64,000 bases of DNA from the NCBI RefSeq assembly GCF_030362855.1, contig NZ_JAUCBP010000011.1:1-64000 (forward strand), written 5' to 3'. Position 1 is the stretch's first letter, and the number at the start of each line of letters is the position of its first letter. The position numbers and the translations under genes were made by a program. The notes under the pieces were generated by a model. The model did no database searches, was not told the DNA's origin, and worked only from the letters and a program-made list of their open reading frames with translations. Positions 47,705-56,161 of this stretch are shown piece by piece. Origin of the DNA: Neoalteromonas arenosi (lineage in GTDB: Bacteria; Pseudomonadota; Gammaproteobacteria; Enterobacterales; Alteromonadaceae).

Positions 47705-48640
47705 TTAGTCCGTATGCTGCGGCAGACGCATCAACGTGCGAAACAACCCATTTTCCAACGGCGTCAACTCCAGCTGGAAGTCTTTGTACAATTTTTTTAA
47801 GCGCTCTCGGGTATTGTGTACACCAATACCGAATCCCTCATGAGAGTTATGTGCGCCCACGTTGTTGACTAAATCAATTTCCAACATACCGTGGCGCAAA
47901 TGAATACTCAGACTTACCGCGTTGTTCTTACCATTGGACTGTGAGCCGTGTTGTACCGCGTTCTCCACCAAGGGATGCAGCAGCATGTTGGGAATATGGA
48001 CATTCATACACGAATTATCGATATCCGTCGTGATTTCTAATTTGTCAGCGAAACGCATTTTTTGGATCAATAAATAACTGTGGATAAATTGCATTTCTTC
48101 GCGCACTGAAACCGTTTGACTCTGCTTGTTCGCCAGTGAAATACGCAACATATTACTTAGCTCCGACAGCGCTAGCGTTGCATCATCTAGCTTTTTCAAT
48201 CGCACTAGGCTAGTAACGGTATTTAGTGTGTTGAACAAAAAGTGAGGGTTAAGCTGAGAGCGCAAAACCTTTAACTGTTCGGTGATCAACTCCTGCTTTA
48301 CTTGATTTAACGTGAAGCGCTCGCGCATGGCCTGATGATAAAAATGTGCACCAACGGCGGCAGTCACAATACCTATGTAGATCACAATATCGATTATGCC
48401 GGTTGATAAAATTACGTTGTACAAACGTTGTTGAAAACCGCTGAAACTTTCACCGCGAATAACCACTTGCATGGCTAAACTAATTGTCCAATAAACAAAT
48501 AACACCCCAAGCGATGCCAACAAGTAACTCGCCAGTCGGCGCTTGGAACTTTCTTTAAAGGGCAAAGTCAATAAGTTGTGAACAATGAAGAATACGATGG
48601 GGGTGACCCAAATAAAATTCAAAAACCAAGGCGCCAGCAT
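47705..48640 (-). CDS. LytS/YehU-type sensor histidine kinase
   Basis: Membrane kinase with several transmembrane helices, then the His_kinase domain with phospho-accepting HFLFNTLNTV, and the HATPase N-box LLHPLVENAVQHG. The ATG at 48640 is the first standard start, but the frame stays open upstream through at least 55 codons that read like a kinase N-terminus (YYKLFKSPFFWSFNSALW, another membrane helix). GGGAGG (around 48809-48814) precedes ATT codons at 48808 and 48805. The true protein is probably longer. Confidence 0.88.
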   Translation of the reverse strand: MLAPWFLNFIWVTPIVFFIVHNLLTLPFKESSKRRLASYLLASLGVLFVYWTISLAMQVVIRGESFSGFQQRLYNVILSTGIIDIVIYIGIVTAAVGAHFYHQAMRERFTLNQVKQELITEQLKVLRSQLNPHFLFNTLNTVTSLVRLKKLDDATLALSELSNMLRISLANKQSQTVSVREEMQFIHSYLLIQKMRFADKLEITTDIDNSCMNVHIPNMLLHPLVENAVQHGSQSNGKNNAVSLSIHLRHGMLEIDLVNNVGAHNSHEGFGIGVHNTRERLKKLYKDFQLELTPLENGLFRTLMRLPQHTD

Positions 48641-48911
48641 TACGAAATAATTGGCCCAGGTTAATTCAAGATCTGCGGCACGTGCATTAGCCGCCTGTGC
48701 ATAAGAGAAGAATGTGAGGAAACTAAACCACAGCGCAGAGTTAAAACTCCAAAAAAAAGGGCTTTTGAATAGTTTGTAATAGTCGCTCGTTACTGAACTG
48801 AAAATAATCCTCCCCCCCAGCAGTACGAAAAATTTTATTCGTTAATGCTAATAATACGCCATCTCCCGAAATTTAAATCCCCATTTATCCATTTAAATAG
48901 ACTGTTCATCA

Positions 48912-48931
48912 CACTAAACCCGCGTTTAGTG
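48912..48931. repeat. Palindrome upstream of the TonB receptor
   Basis: CACTAAAC and GTTTAGTG are perfect inverted copies around CCGC. The position, about 130 bp before the receptor start, fits a regulator site. Confidence 0.6.
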
Positions 48932-48977
48932 GATGTGGACTGGTTGTCATATTCGAGCAGGCATAGCGTATATCGAC

Positions 48978-48995
48978 GATAACAAATCGGTTATC
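48978..48995. repeat. Short inverted repeat upstream of the TonB receptor
   Basis: GATAAC (48978-48983) and GTTATC (48990-48995) are inverted copies around a 6-nt spacer. Possible operator half-sites. Confidence 0.4.
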
Positions 48996-49009
48996 TGAAA
49001 CACACAATA

Positions 49010-49041
49010 CTCCGCAAGTAGCACTTGTTTTGCTTGTGGAG
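49010..49041 (+). promoter_or_regulatory. Hairpin in the TonB receptor 5' leader
   Basis: CTCCGCAAG (49010-49018) can pair with CTTGTGGAG (49033-49041), nine pairs including one G-U, around a 14-nt loop. Flanking bases allow a few more pairs. It ends a few nt before the AGGAG ribosome site, so an RNA stem could modulate translation. Confidence 0.55.
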
Positions 49042-49057
49042 TGTAGGAGACCTCTTT

Positions 49058-52036
49058 ATGTTTGCTAACTCTAAAATTGCTTGTGCCGTCAAAGCCGCCT
49101 GTTGGGCTGGGGCTGCCAGTACCCTACTGGTCGCCAATTTAGCGACAGCACAGCAAACAACTGAAAACACCCCAGATGACTCTGCTGATGTAGAAGTCAT
49201 TGCGGTAACTGGCTCACGGATCCGAGCACCCGGTGTAGAATCATCCAGTCCAATCATTTCAATCGGCGAAGAAGAAATTGGCTACTTACAAACACCCGAA
49301 TTTGAACGCATCATCCGTAGCTTGCCGGCAACCATACCGGCTGACGGTAGCAACGTAAACAACGGTACCGCAGGTGCGGCCACGATAGATTTACGTGGTT
49401 TAGGCCCGCAGCGTAACTTGGTACTGATGGATGGCCGCAGGATGGTGCCATTTAACTTTAACGGTGCGGTCGATACCGCAACCATTCCAACGGCACTGAT
49501 TGAGCGCGTTGATGTGGTCACCGGTGGTGCATCGGCAGTATATGGTTCAGATGCGATTGCAGGCGCGGTAAACGTTATACTAAAAGACGATTTCGAAGGT
49601 GTCGCCTTTGATATGAATCACAACCAAACTGGCGAAAGTGATGGCGACCAAGACAGTATCTCGTTAACTGTAGGATCTAACTTAGCGGATGATCGCGGTA
49701 ACGCCGTGCTCAGCGTCAGTTGGATGGAACGCGATGCAGTTCGCTTGGGGCAACGTCCATTGGGACAACTCGGCATTAACTCTAACTCGGGTGCGGGCCT
49801 CGCAGAGTTTCTAGCCGGTCAACCTCCTGCAGACCCCATTGCTGGCTGTGGAGGCCCCAACGTGGTTGATTTTGTTAACGGCAGTGGTTCAACAACGGCT
49901 ATTCCAACGCGGTTTGAATTAATTGGTACCGGTGTTACTGGGCAGTTCCGCGATGACCGTACGCTTGGCGAACAGTGTAGCCGGTTTAACTTTAACCCAT
50001 TTAACTATTATCAAACGCCTGCGCAGCGATATTCTGCTACAGCCCTCGCAAATTATGAGATAAATGAATATGCCAATGTTTATGCCCGTTTCAATTACTC
50101 GAATACGTCTGTTACCCAACAAGTAGCGCCTTCGGGCACCTTTGGCGCGAGCTTCAACTTGCCGCTTTACAATCCGCTGATTAGCGCACAAGCGCTGGCT
50201 TTTATGATTGATGGTGCCAATGCTGCCGTCGCAGATGGCTCGTTGGTTGATGGTGGTAGTTGGACCGACGCGAACGCTAATGGCCTTGTCGATAGTGAAG
50301 ACAGTTTAACCGTACGGTTACGTCGACGTACCTTGGAACTGGGTGAGCGTACTGAGCGTTATGATTCAGATATCTGGCAAATTAACGTTGGTGTGAACGG
50401 TGCGTTCTTCGGCGATTGGGAATATGACGCATCATTCCAATACGGCGAATCCAATCGGACTACCGTACGCGATGGTTACACCAATTTACCTAACATTCAA
50501 AATGCATTAGACACTCGAGATGGGGTTACTTGTGCCGTTGGCGGTAACTGTGTGCCAATCGACTTATTTGGTGGCTTTGGCACCATTACCGAAGAAATGG
50601 GCGCTTACGCGCGTGCGATCGCATTGCAACAACAAAAGTATGAGCAAACCATCGGTACATTGTTCTTTACGGGTCCTGTTGATGCGATTGAACTGCCCAC
50701 AGCGGCAAGCCCGCTCGCAATGAGCTTTGGTTATGAATACCGCAAAGAAGAAGGTTTACTAGAGCCTGATGAGTGTTTGAAAGAGTCACCGGCGAGCTGT
50801 CAAGGTGGCGCTGGTGGTAACTTGTTACCCATTCGCGGCGGTTACACCGTAAATGACTTTTTCTTCGAAGGTATTTTACCGATTTTTGATGGTCAAAGTT
50901 TTGCCGACCGTTTGGATTTGGAGTTCGGCTATCGTACGTCAGACTATGACTCCATCGGTACAACAGATTCTTGGAAAGTCGGTTTTAATTGGCGTCCGGT
51001 TGAGTCATTAATGTTCCGCGTGATGCAACAGCGCGCAAACCGCGCTCCTAATGTGGGTGAGCTATCGTCGCCAGTAACGTCAGGGTTGAGTAATGCGACC
51101 CAAGATCCTTGTTCAGTTGCAAATGCTGCTAACATTGACGATCGCTTGCGCCAGCTGTGTATCTCAACGGGAATGTCTGCCGCTCAGGTGGGCGTGATCC
51201 CAGATATTATCGCCGGTCAAATTAATACCTTTGCGGGTAGCAACCCCGTTGATCCACCTGGGCCGGAAGAAGCGGATACATCAACTGCCGGTTTTGTCTG
51301 GACACCTGAGTTTGAAGCGTTTGACAGCTTTGTCATCTCAGCTGATTACTACAAAATCGATATTAAAGACATTATTGGTAACTTTAGTGCTCAAGAAGTA
51401 CTCGACTCTTGTTACATTACGGGCCTTGAGTCTGAATGTGCCAAGATCAACCGGGTTGGCGGTGACTTAACCGGCTCAGCGGCGGGTGTGAATCTATTCA
51501 CCACTAACCTAAACTTCCTGGAAGCTGAAGGTGTCGAGATTGCCTTTAATATGTCATTTGACTTGGATGATATGGGTAGCTTGCGTTTGTCGGGTAACAT
51601 CAACAAGTACTTGTCACAAGAGTCACAAAGTTCAGTAACAGTGCCAGTGCTGGATTGTAAAGGATACTACGGCACTAGCTGTGACCCTCTATCTGACTTG
51701 CGCTGGATCCAACGCACAACGTGGACTTATGACGATTTAACCCTATCAGTTCAATGGCGTCATATCAGTTCTGTTGATGTAGAGCCACCTGAGAGTTCAT
51801 TGCGGTTTGAAGCATTTAGAAGTATCGATGCTTATGACTACATCGATCTATTCGGTAGCTATCAATTGACCGATTACATTACCCTTACCGCAGGTGTTGA
51901 TAACTTGTTTGATGATGATCCACCCGCGCTTGGTAACCAAATCGGTGATACTAGCTCAAACTCTGGTAACACCTTCCCAAGTAACTACGATACTTTGGGT
52001 CGAATCTACAAAGCAGGGATTAACTTCCGCTTCTAG
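49058..52036 (+). CDS. TonB-dependent outer-membrane receptor
   Basis: A 992-residue receptor from the ATG at 49058 (AGGAG upstream; an in-frame upstream start would read through the leader). It has a signal peptide ending near ATA-Q, a TonB box-like EVIAVTGSRI, a plug domain (about 45-170; DLRGLGPQRNLVLMDGRR, VDVVTGGASAVYGSDAIAGAVNVILKDDF) and a beta-barrel ending in GINFRF. Such receptors import iron complexes, peptides or glycans; the ligand is unknown. The adjacent LytTR pair may control it. A terminator follows. Confidence 0.95.
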   Translation: MFANSKIACAVKAACWAGAASTLLVANLATAQQTTENTPDDSADVEVIAVTGSRIRAPGVESSSPIISIGEEEIGYLQTPEFERIIRSLPATIPADGSNVNNGTAGAATIDLRGLGPQRNLVLMDGRRMVPFNFNGAVDTATIPTALIERVDVVTGGASAVYGSDAIAGAVNVILKDDFEGVAFDMNHNQTGESDGDQDSISLTVGSNLADDRGNAVLSVSWMERDAVRLGQRPLGQLGINSNSGAGLAEFLAGQPPADPIAGCGGPNVVDFVNGSGSTTAIPTRFELIGTGVTGQFRDDRTLGEQCSRFNFNPFNYYQTPAQRYSATALANYEINEYANVYARFNYSNTSVTQQVAPSGTFGASFNLPLYNPLISAQALAFMIDGANAAVADGSLVDGGSWTDANANGLVDSEDSLTVRLRRRTLELGERTERYDSDIWQINVGVNGAFFGDWEYDASFQYGESNRTTVRDGYTNLPNIQNALDTRDGVTCAVGGNCVPIDLFGGFGTITEEMGAYARAIALQQQKYEQTIGTLFFTGPVDAIELPTAASPLAMSFGYEYRKEEGLLEPDECLKESPASCQGGAGGNLLPIRGGYTVNDFFFEGILPIFDGQSFADRLDLEFGYRTSDYDSIGTTDSWKVGFNWRPVESLMFRVMQQRANRAPNVGELSSPVTSGLSNATQDPCSVANAANIDDRLRQLCISTGMSAAQVGVIPDIIAGQINTFAGSNPVDPPGPEEADTSTAGFVWTPEFEAFDSFVISADYYKIDIKDIIGNFSAQEVLDSCYITGLESECAKINRVGGDLTGSAAGVNLFTTNLNFLEAEGVEIAFNMSFDLDDMGSLRLSGNINKYLSQESQSSVTVPVLDCKGYYGTSCDPLSDLRWIQRTTWTYDDLTLSVQWRHISSVDVEPPESSLRFEAFRSIDAYDYIDLFGSYQLTDYITLTAGVDNLFDDDPPALGNQIGDTSSNSGNTFPSNYDTLGRIYKAGINFRF

Positions 52037-52056
52037 AGAAAACAGAGTTTAAACCC

Positions 52057-52090
52057 AAGCCGGCCTGCAATTGCAGATCGGCTTTTTTTT
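52057..52090 (+). terminator. Intrinsic terminator after the TonB receptor
   Basis: AAGCCG-GC-CTGCA and TGCAG-AT-CGGCTT form a stem with one internal mismatch loop, followed by eight T. Confidence 0.85.
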
Positions 52091-52200
52091 ATCGGGGACT
52101 AGGGCAAAAAGACAAATCTGTGTTCATTCACAAATTAAGAAGAGCATAGTGGGTTTAATTTTTGCTAAGCTGGTATTAATGAATAAGCATTGGAAGGGTT

Positions 52201-52386
52201 ATGGCTTTTAGATATGCATTCATGCCATCAGAAAATACTACTGTGAGGAAGTATGTTGAAGGTTATACGTTAATGGCTTCAGCATCTAACAGAGAATACA
52301 AATGCTATGACGTTGAAACTTTGCCTACCGTGCTGAGCGACTTTGGCGTATTTCACCCCCCCAAATTTCTCAATTACAGTAACTAA
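52201..52386 (+). CDS. Small hypothetical protein (61 aa) of the AT-rich island
   Basis: A short frame preceded by AAGGG close to its ATG. Its TAA is one base before the ATG of the next gene (TAACATG), a layout typical of coupled small genes. No known family, signal peptide or membrane helix. Confidence 0.5.
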   Translation: MAFRYAFMPSENTTVRKYVEGYTLMASASNREYKCYDVETLPTVLSDFGVFHPPKFLNYSN

Positions 52387-52387
52387 C

Positions 52388-52798
52388 ATGCAGCGAATTT
52401 TTGATATGTACAAAACACCAAACCACGGAATATATTCATTGAGCATCAAGCAGTCTCTTGTCACGAATGACTACTCCGAATCTTTTAATATTGGTGGTGT
52501 CGAAGCTCTTATTGCTGATTTACTGGAGGTCACAAAAGACTTAGATGCTTGGGTGTTATTACAGCGGCCAGAATCTAATGTAGGGGTTACTCAAGACGCA
52601 CTTATCCCAATGATGCAAGGTTATCTAAAACTTCAGCAGGCAGGATGTAAGGCTGTTGGCATAGTAGAAAACAGCCTTTTTGTACATTCGGGTACACCCC
52701 ATAATCCAGCTGAGTTGACTATGCCGATTAATATCCATAAAGACGAACACTACCTACGCGAATGGTTAGAGAAGATTTTAAAGAAAATAAAGATTTAG
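52388..52798 (+). CDS. Hypothetical protein, possibly STAS/SpoIIAA-like
   Basis: A 136-residue soluble protein. I start at the ATG at 52388, directly after the stop of the preceding small gene; a longer frame to 52343 would overlap it. The pattern VEALIADLLEVTKDLDAWVLL, YLKLQQAGCKAVGIVEN and a C-terminal LREWLEKIL is loosely like small STAS/SEC14-type domains. The match is weak and the function unknown. Confidence 0.65.
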   Translation: MQRIFDMYKTPNHGIYSLSIKQSLVTNDYSESFNIGGVEALIADLLEVTKDLDAWVLLQRPESNVGVTQDALIPMMQGYLKLQQAGCKAVGIVENSLFVHSGTPHNPAELTMPINIHKDEHYLREWLEKILKKIKI

Positions 52799-53113
52799 AC
52801 TTCACAACCCTTGCTGTGTAGTCACTCGTTAAAACAGCGCCAATACTCCCAAGATGACAAGAGACAAAACTCTCTCTATCATTCTCGAATGGTCGGGAGA
52901 AGACAACGAGCAGACATTTGGCAATGTGCATTTTTTGCACATTGGTCGGTCTACTAAAGACAATAAGCAGACGTCCATATAAATGATTATTAGCTAAGCT
53001 TTCTAACGAATCTTTTGTGCCCAGAACTTATGAATAATTCAATTTTTCAGAAGAGCATACTCTGCTAACATTCTTTGTGTTAATCAGATGCTTTATTGCT
53101 GGAAGGGGAAACT
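52799..53113. other. Gene-free AT-rich segment before the GAF-GGDEF gene
   Basis: No gene is visible. It holds a perfect inverted repeat AATGTGCA/TGCACATT around TTTTT (52923-52943) and a 21-nt segment ACTAAAGACAATAAGCAGACG (52953-52973) that recurs in similar form at 54299-54319 on the other side of the cyclase gene. The promoter of the cyclase gene should lie near 53050-53100. Confidence 0.55.
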
Positions 53114-54217
53114 GTGAGTAAATATGAAGGCTGCTCAAAAAATGAGTTAATTTCTCAATTAATCTCCCTTGAACACGAGCTTGAAAAACTTAGAAAGACA
53201 GCAGCAATGAACGAAACTCTGCTTAGAATTTCTGAGTTGGCCCATGACCATTCATTAAGTATTGATGAATTCTACAAATCAGTATGTAAAGTTTTGAGCT
53301 CAGTAATTGATACAAGTAATTTCTACATTGCTAGATTGAAAAGAAATGGCGAAACACTCAGTTTCGATTTCTACAAAGACACTTATGGTATTCAATTTGA
53401 ATATGAGCATGATTTTCCAATAAGACCATATGGAAAAGGCCTTACCGAGATGGTCATTGATGGGGGGGAAACTCTCCTTCTTAGTCAAAAGGATATTGAA
53501 GAAATAACTTCGGCTGGTTCAATCACACGCAGACGCAAGACAACTGCCCACTCATGGCTTGGTTCACCATTGACCTTCAACAACGAAAAACTGGGTGCTA
53601 TTGTTGTTCAAAGTTACAAATTCAATTACACATTCTCGAAAGAAGACAAAAACCTTTTTACCTTTGTGTCCCAGCACATTGCGTCGGCAATTGCTCGCTA
53701 TGAACAAAAGCAAGCACTAGAAATAAACGCAAAAACAGACTCATTGACAGGGTTATTGAATCGCTCTGCGTTTTTAGATGCTTTAGAGGGTGTAATAAAT
53801 GCTCGTTCGGGCTTATATCAATCATGTGTCCTATTTATTGATTTAGATGGATTTAAAGCAGTGAACGACACATATGGACACGAGATTGGAGATGAGGTTC
53901 TAGTCTTAGTTTCAAAGGTCATAACCGCAGAGATTAGAGATATAGATTGTGTAGGCCGGTTCGGCGGAGATGAGTTTGTAGTTCTAATGAGTAGGCTTCA
54001 GCGAAAAAGTGATGCCAAGAACGCAGCAGAAAGAATACTAGAAGCTCTAAATAAACCAATTCTGGTTAGTAATAAGTTAATACATATTGGAGCAAGTATT
54101 GGTATTGCTTATGAAAACAAGCGGCACATTGCTGCAGAAGAGTTAATCAAAGATGCAGATTTGGCAATGTATAGAGCCAAAAAGCGTGGTAAACGCCAGT
54201 ATTCAATTGCAAAGTAA
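53114..54217 (+). CDS. GAF-GGDEF diguanylate cyclase
   Basis: A 367-residue soluble protein: a short coiled coil (about 5-35), GAF sensor domain (about 45-190) and GGDEF domain (about 200-365) with intact RFGGDEF and an I-site RDID five residues before it. It should make c-di-GMP with product inhibition. Start is GTG at 53114, with GGAAGGGG upstream; the frame also opens at a TTG at 53096. It lies alone in the AT-rich island and its codons are clearly AT-richer than its neighbours. Confidence 0.9.
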   Translation: MSKYEGCSKNELISQLISLEHELEKLRKTAAMNETLLRISELAHDHSLSIDEFYKSVCKVLSSVIDTSNFYIARLKRNGETLSFDFYKDTYGIQFEYEHDFPIRPYGKGLTEMVIDGGETLLLSQKDIEEITSAGSITRRRKTTAHSWLGSPLTFNNEKLGAIVVQSYKFNYTFSKEDKNLFTFVSQHIASAIARYEQKQALEINAKTDSLTGLLNRSAFLDALEGVINARSGLYQSCVLFIDLDGFKAVNDTYGHEIGDEVLVLVSKVITAEIRDIDCVGRFGGDEFVVLMSRLQRKSDAKNAAERILEALNKPILVSNKLIHIGASIGIAYENKRHIAAEELIKDADLAMYRAKKRGKRQYSIAK

Positions 54218-54685
54218 AAATATTTTGTATTGAACGATACTGCTCATTTAATGCTATGAGTTTAAGGACACCATTTTCCGATAAGTATTTTCAGTTCCAC
54301 TAAAGACAATTTGCAGTCGTTCAGTCTTGAGTAAAGTTCAAGGCAACGAATGACCAAAATTCTCACTAAGACGACGTTCAGTCTGCCTAAGTGATAGGTT
54401 GCTGCAAACTATTGCAGATTAGTCATTAAGCCAAATGATGAGTTATAAAAACTGAAAACACCAGAAGTCAGTGTGCTTTATGCTTAAGCTCGCGTTGGCT
54501 GCTGTGAGTAGCATTTATTTTTAGAGAATCCTGGATATGCCTTGTTTTGCTATAACATTCTAATCGTTTGAGCTGAGTACCCAGGAAAAAACAAGCATTA
54601 TGTGATACTTTCATCAAAAGTTAACATTTAAACGGATAAGGCCTTATTACAAGACCTTGTCTTTGCCAACTAATAATATTGCGTT
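54218..54685. other. Gene-free AT-rich segment after the GAF-GGDEF gene
   Basis: No supported gene. It contains ACTAAAGACAATTTGCAGTCG (54299-54319), matching the repeat at 52953; two copies of CGTTCAGTCT (54318-54327 and 54375-54384); and a CTGCAA/TTGCAG inverted repeat (about 54402-54417). The segment ends at the PEP-CTERM gene stop. Confidence 0.55.
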
Positions 54686-55357
54686 CTAATTCTTTTTTCG
54701 TCTTATCATCAAGGCTAAGATCCCGATTCCTAACAATACTATCAAAGAGGGTTCTGAGACACTTACACTTGATTCCATGTTTTGAACAGGGATATCTCGT
54801 ACTAACGCTACACCGTACGTTACAACAGAATCGGATGTTGAATACCAATCAGCGGGAAACAATTGACTTATTCCTGATTTTGTAGAAGATGACGAAGCTC
54901 CGATTGCATAAGTCAACCGAATGCTAGCGACATTGTAAATCCCATTCTGATCTTTATCGGAACCATAAAACGCGGAAGTTATTGTCTGACCGACACTCCG
55001 ATTGTCCGATATTCCGAAAAGATTAAAAAAACCAACATATGTCGTGTCGTCGATGATATTGGCATCATATTTTACAGCACGAGTTAGTTCGTTGGACTGT
55101 GTTAGACCAAACCAATGAGAGAACAATCCATTCATTTGGTCATTGGAAGCTAGTGACCAACCTTCATAGGTCTCCAGAGCCTGATTGATAGATAAACCAG
55201 TAGTGACATCCCACTTCATCCACTGAAGACCACCACCGGTTACCACGTTAGATTCTGAATCCCGCGTATAGTCGTTAAAGCTTATTAAGGCTCCATGAAC
55301 TTTAAAAGAAGATAATAAAACAAAGGTGATACATACTAAAAAGTAACTGCGCATCAT
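54686..55357 (-). CDS. PEP-CTERM sorting-domain protein
   Basis: A 223-residue secreted protein: signal peptide (cleavage near VHG-A), a body starting LISFNDYTRDSESNVVTGGGLQWMKWDVT, and a C-terminal tripartite sorting signal VSEPSLIVLLGIGILALMIRRKKN-like (SEPS, hydrophobic helix, basic tail). This signal is cleaved by an exosortase and directs surface or matrix export. No exosortase is in the window. GGAG precedes the ATG, and a sigma-54 promoter lies just upstream. Confidence 0.87.
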   Translation of the reverse strand: MMRSYFLVCITFVLLSSFKVHGALISFNDYTRDSESNVVTGGGLQWMKWDVTTGLSINQALETYEGWSLASNDQMNGLFSHWFGLTQSNELTRAVKYDANIIDDTTYVGFFNLFGISDNRSVGQTITSAFYGSDKDQNGIYNVASIRLTYAIGASSSSTKSGISQLFPADWYSTSDSVVTYGVALVRDIPVQNMESSVSVSEPSLIVLLGIGILALMIRRKKN

Positions 55358-55385
55358 TGATACTCCAATATTAAATTAATGACCC

Positions 55386-55404
55386 ATAGCAAACTTCATG
55401 CCAA
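55386..55404 (-). promoter_or_regulatory. Sigma-54 promoter of the PEP-CTERM gene (predicted)
   Basis: The minus strand reads TTGGCATGAAGTTTGCTAT, with GG and GC 10 nt apart and TTTGCT at -12: a strong sigma-54 match. The predicted start near 55378 leaves a ~20-nt leader. PEP-CTERM genes are known to be linked to RpoN and the PrsK/PrsR system in some genomes. Confidence 0.85.
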
Positions 55405-55450
55405 TCAAAAGATATTAATAATATCAATGAGTTAAGTGGAGTAAGACTAT

Positions 55451-55463
55451 CTGGTCATACCAG
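55451..55463. promoter_or_regulatory. Palindrome, possible sigma-54 activator site
   Basis: CTGGT-CAT-ACCAG is a perfect palindrome centred about 80 bp upstream of the predicted sigma-54 start, the usual place for an enhancer-binding-protein site. Confidence 0.5.
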
Positions 55464-55478
55464 GTGTAAAGTATGTCG

Positions 55479-55500
55479 ACAGCATATGTTTTAGTGCTGT
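55479..55500. promoter_or_regulatory. Second inverted repeat, possible activator site
   Basis: ACAGCA (55479-55484) and TGCTGT (55495-55500) are inverted copies with a 10-nt spacer, about 110 bp upstream of the predicted sigma-54 start. It does not share the sequence of the palindrome at 55451, which weakens a common-activator reading. Confidence 0.4.
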
Positions 55501-55945
55501 TTAAGAGGTATTAAAAAATTGTAAATTTAACTTGAAGCCGAATTTAACGTTGCATGAGGATGGGGTATAAATGCTAGAGATTCTAACTATTTAACCGTTT
55601 CTAATAATAATTAAACGTAATAGAACAACTGCGTTAAAAAACCTGACATTAGTGGGATAACACAAAGTTTTTCAACAGAAAGCGACTGATATTAATTACT
55701 CGTTTTTCTATTTGTTGTATATCACTATTTTGAAAGACTGCATCTGCCCATTTTCCTGTTGCTCACTGTTTTAGGTGCATGTCTCGAATAAATGAATTCC
55801 GAAAACTTATTAACTCACATCAGCTCAAAAAACGAATGTCTGCTTATAATGCCCATCTTTGCCGTTGACTACCAATCAAACCTGAACGGCTGAAATACGT
55901 ACGAAGCTGTCTACCCGCCAGTTGTTAAGCGATAGCGGTATTTTA
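55501..55945. other. Gene-free AT-rich segment
   Basis: No gene supported. The G+C rises again from about 55840, where the island ends. AATGTCTGCTTA (around 55833) echoes the GCAGAC motifs near 52908 and 52968 in reverse orientation. Confidence 0.5.
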
Positions 55946-56161
55946 TTATTCACCGCCGATGTACTTGAACCGTGGAACTTGCTCGCCGTCGGTTTCAACG
56001 GTCTCGGTAAACATCGTTAACGGCCGTACCCACAAGTCAAAATCCCCGTAAAGGGTGCGGTAAACCACCAACTTAGATTCATCTTCCGAATGTGTGGCAA
56101 CGCCAAGCACTTCGTAGTCATTACCTTTGTAATGACGATACTTACCTGTTGGGATTGTCAT
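55946..56161 (-). CDS. DUF1653 domain protein
   Basis: A 71-residue protein matching DUF1653: GKYRHYKGNDYEVLGVATHSEDESKLVVYRTLYG and WVRPLTMFTETV. Function unknown. The ATG at 56161 overlaps the MFS gene stop as ATGA; a longer frame to 56254 reads inside the MFS gene. It is the last gene of a three-gene operon. Confidence 0.9.
   Translation of the reverse strand: MTIPTGKYRHYKGNDYEVLGVATHSEDESKLVVYRTLYGDFDLWVRPLTMFTETVETDGEQVPRFKYIGGE

Larger units (their letters stand above)
48822..49057. other. Control region between the kinase and TonB receptor
   Basis: AT-rich non-coding region with three inverted repeats, listed separately. It should contain the promoters of both the LytTR operon (minus) and the TonB receptor (plus). 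I see no unambiguous -35/-10 pair. The start of the receptor has AGGAG 8 nt before its ATG. Bases 48641-48821, between this region and the kinase ATG, appear to encode the kinase N-terminus. Confidence 0.55.

Noticed and set aside
54621-54848. 75-codon minus-strand frame at the PEP-CTERM 3' end
   Set aside because: Overlaps the sorting-signal codons in another frame and has no features of its own.
52799-55900. Integron cassette array
   Set aside because: No paired attC core sites (RYYYAAC/GTTRRRY) of proper spacing or integrase could be found by eye; only short dispersed repeats are seen.
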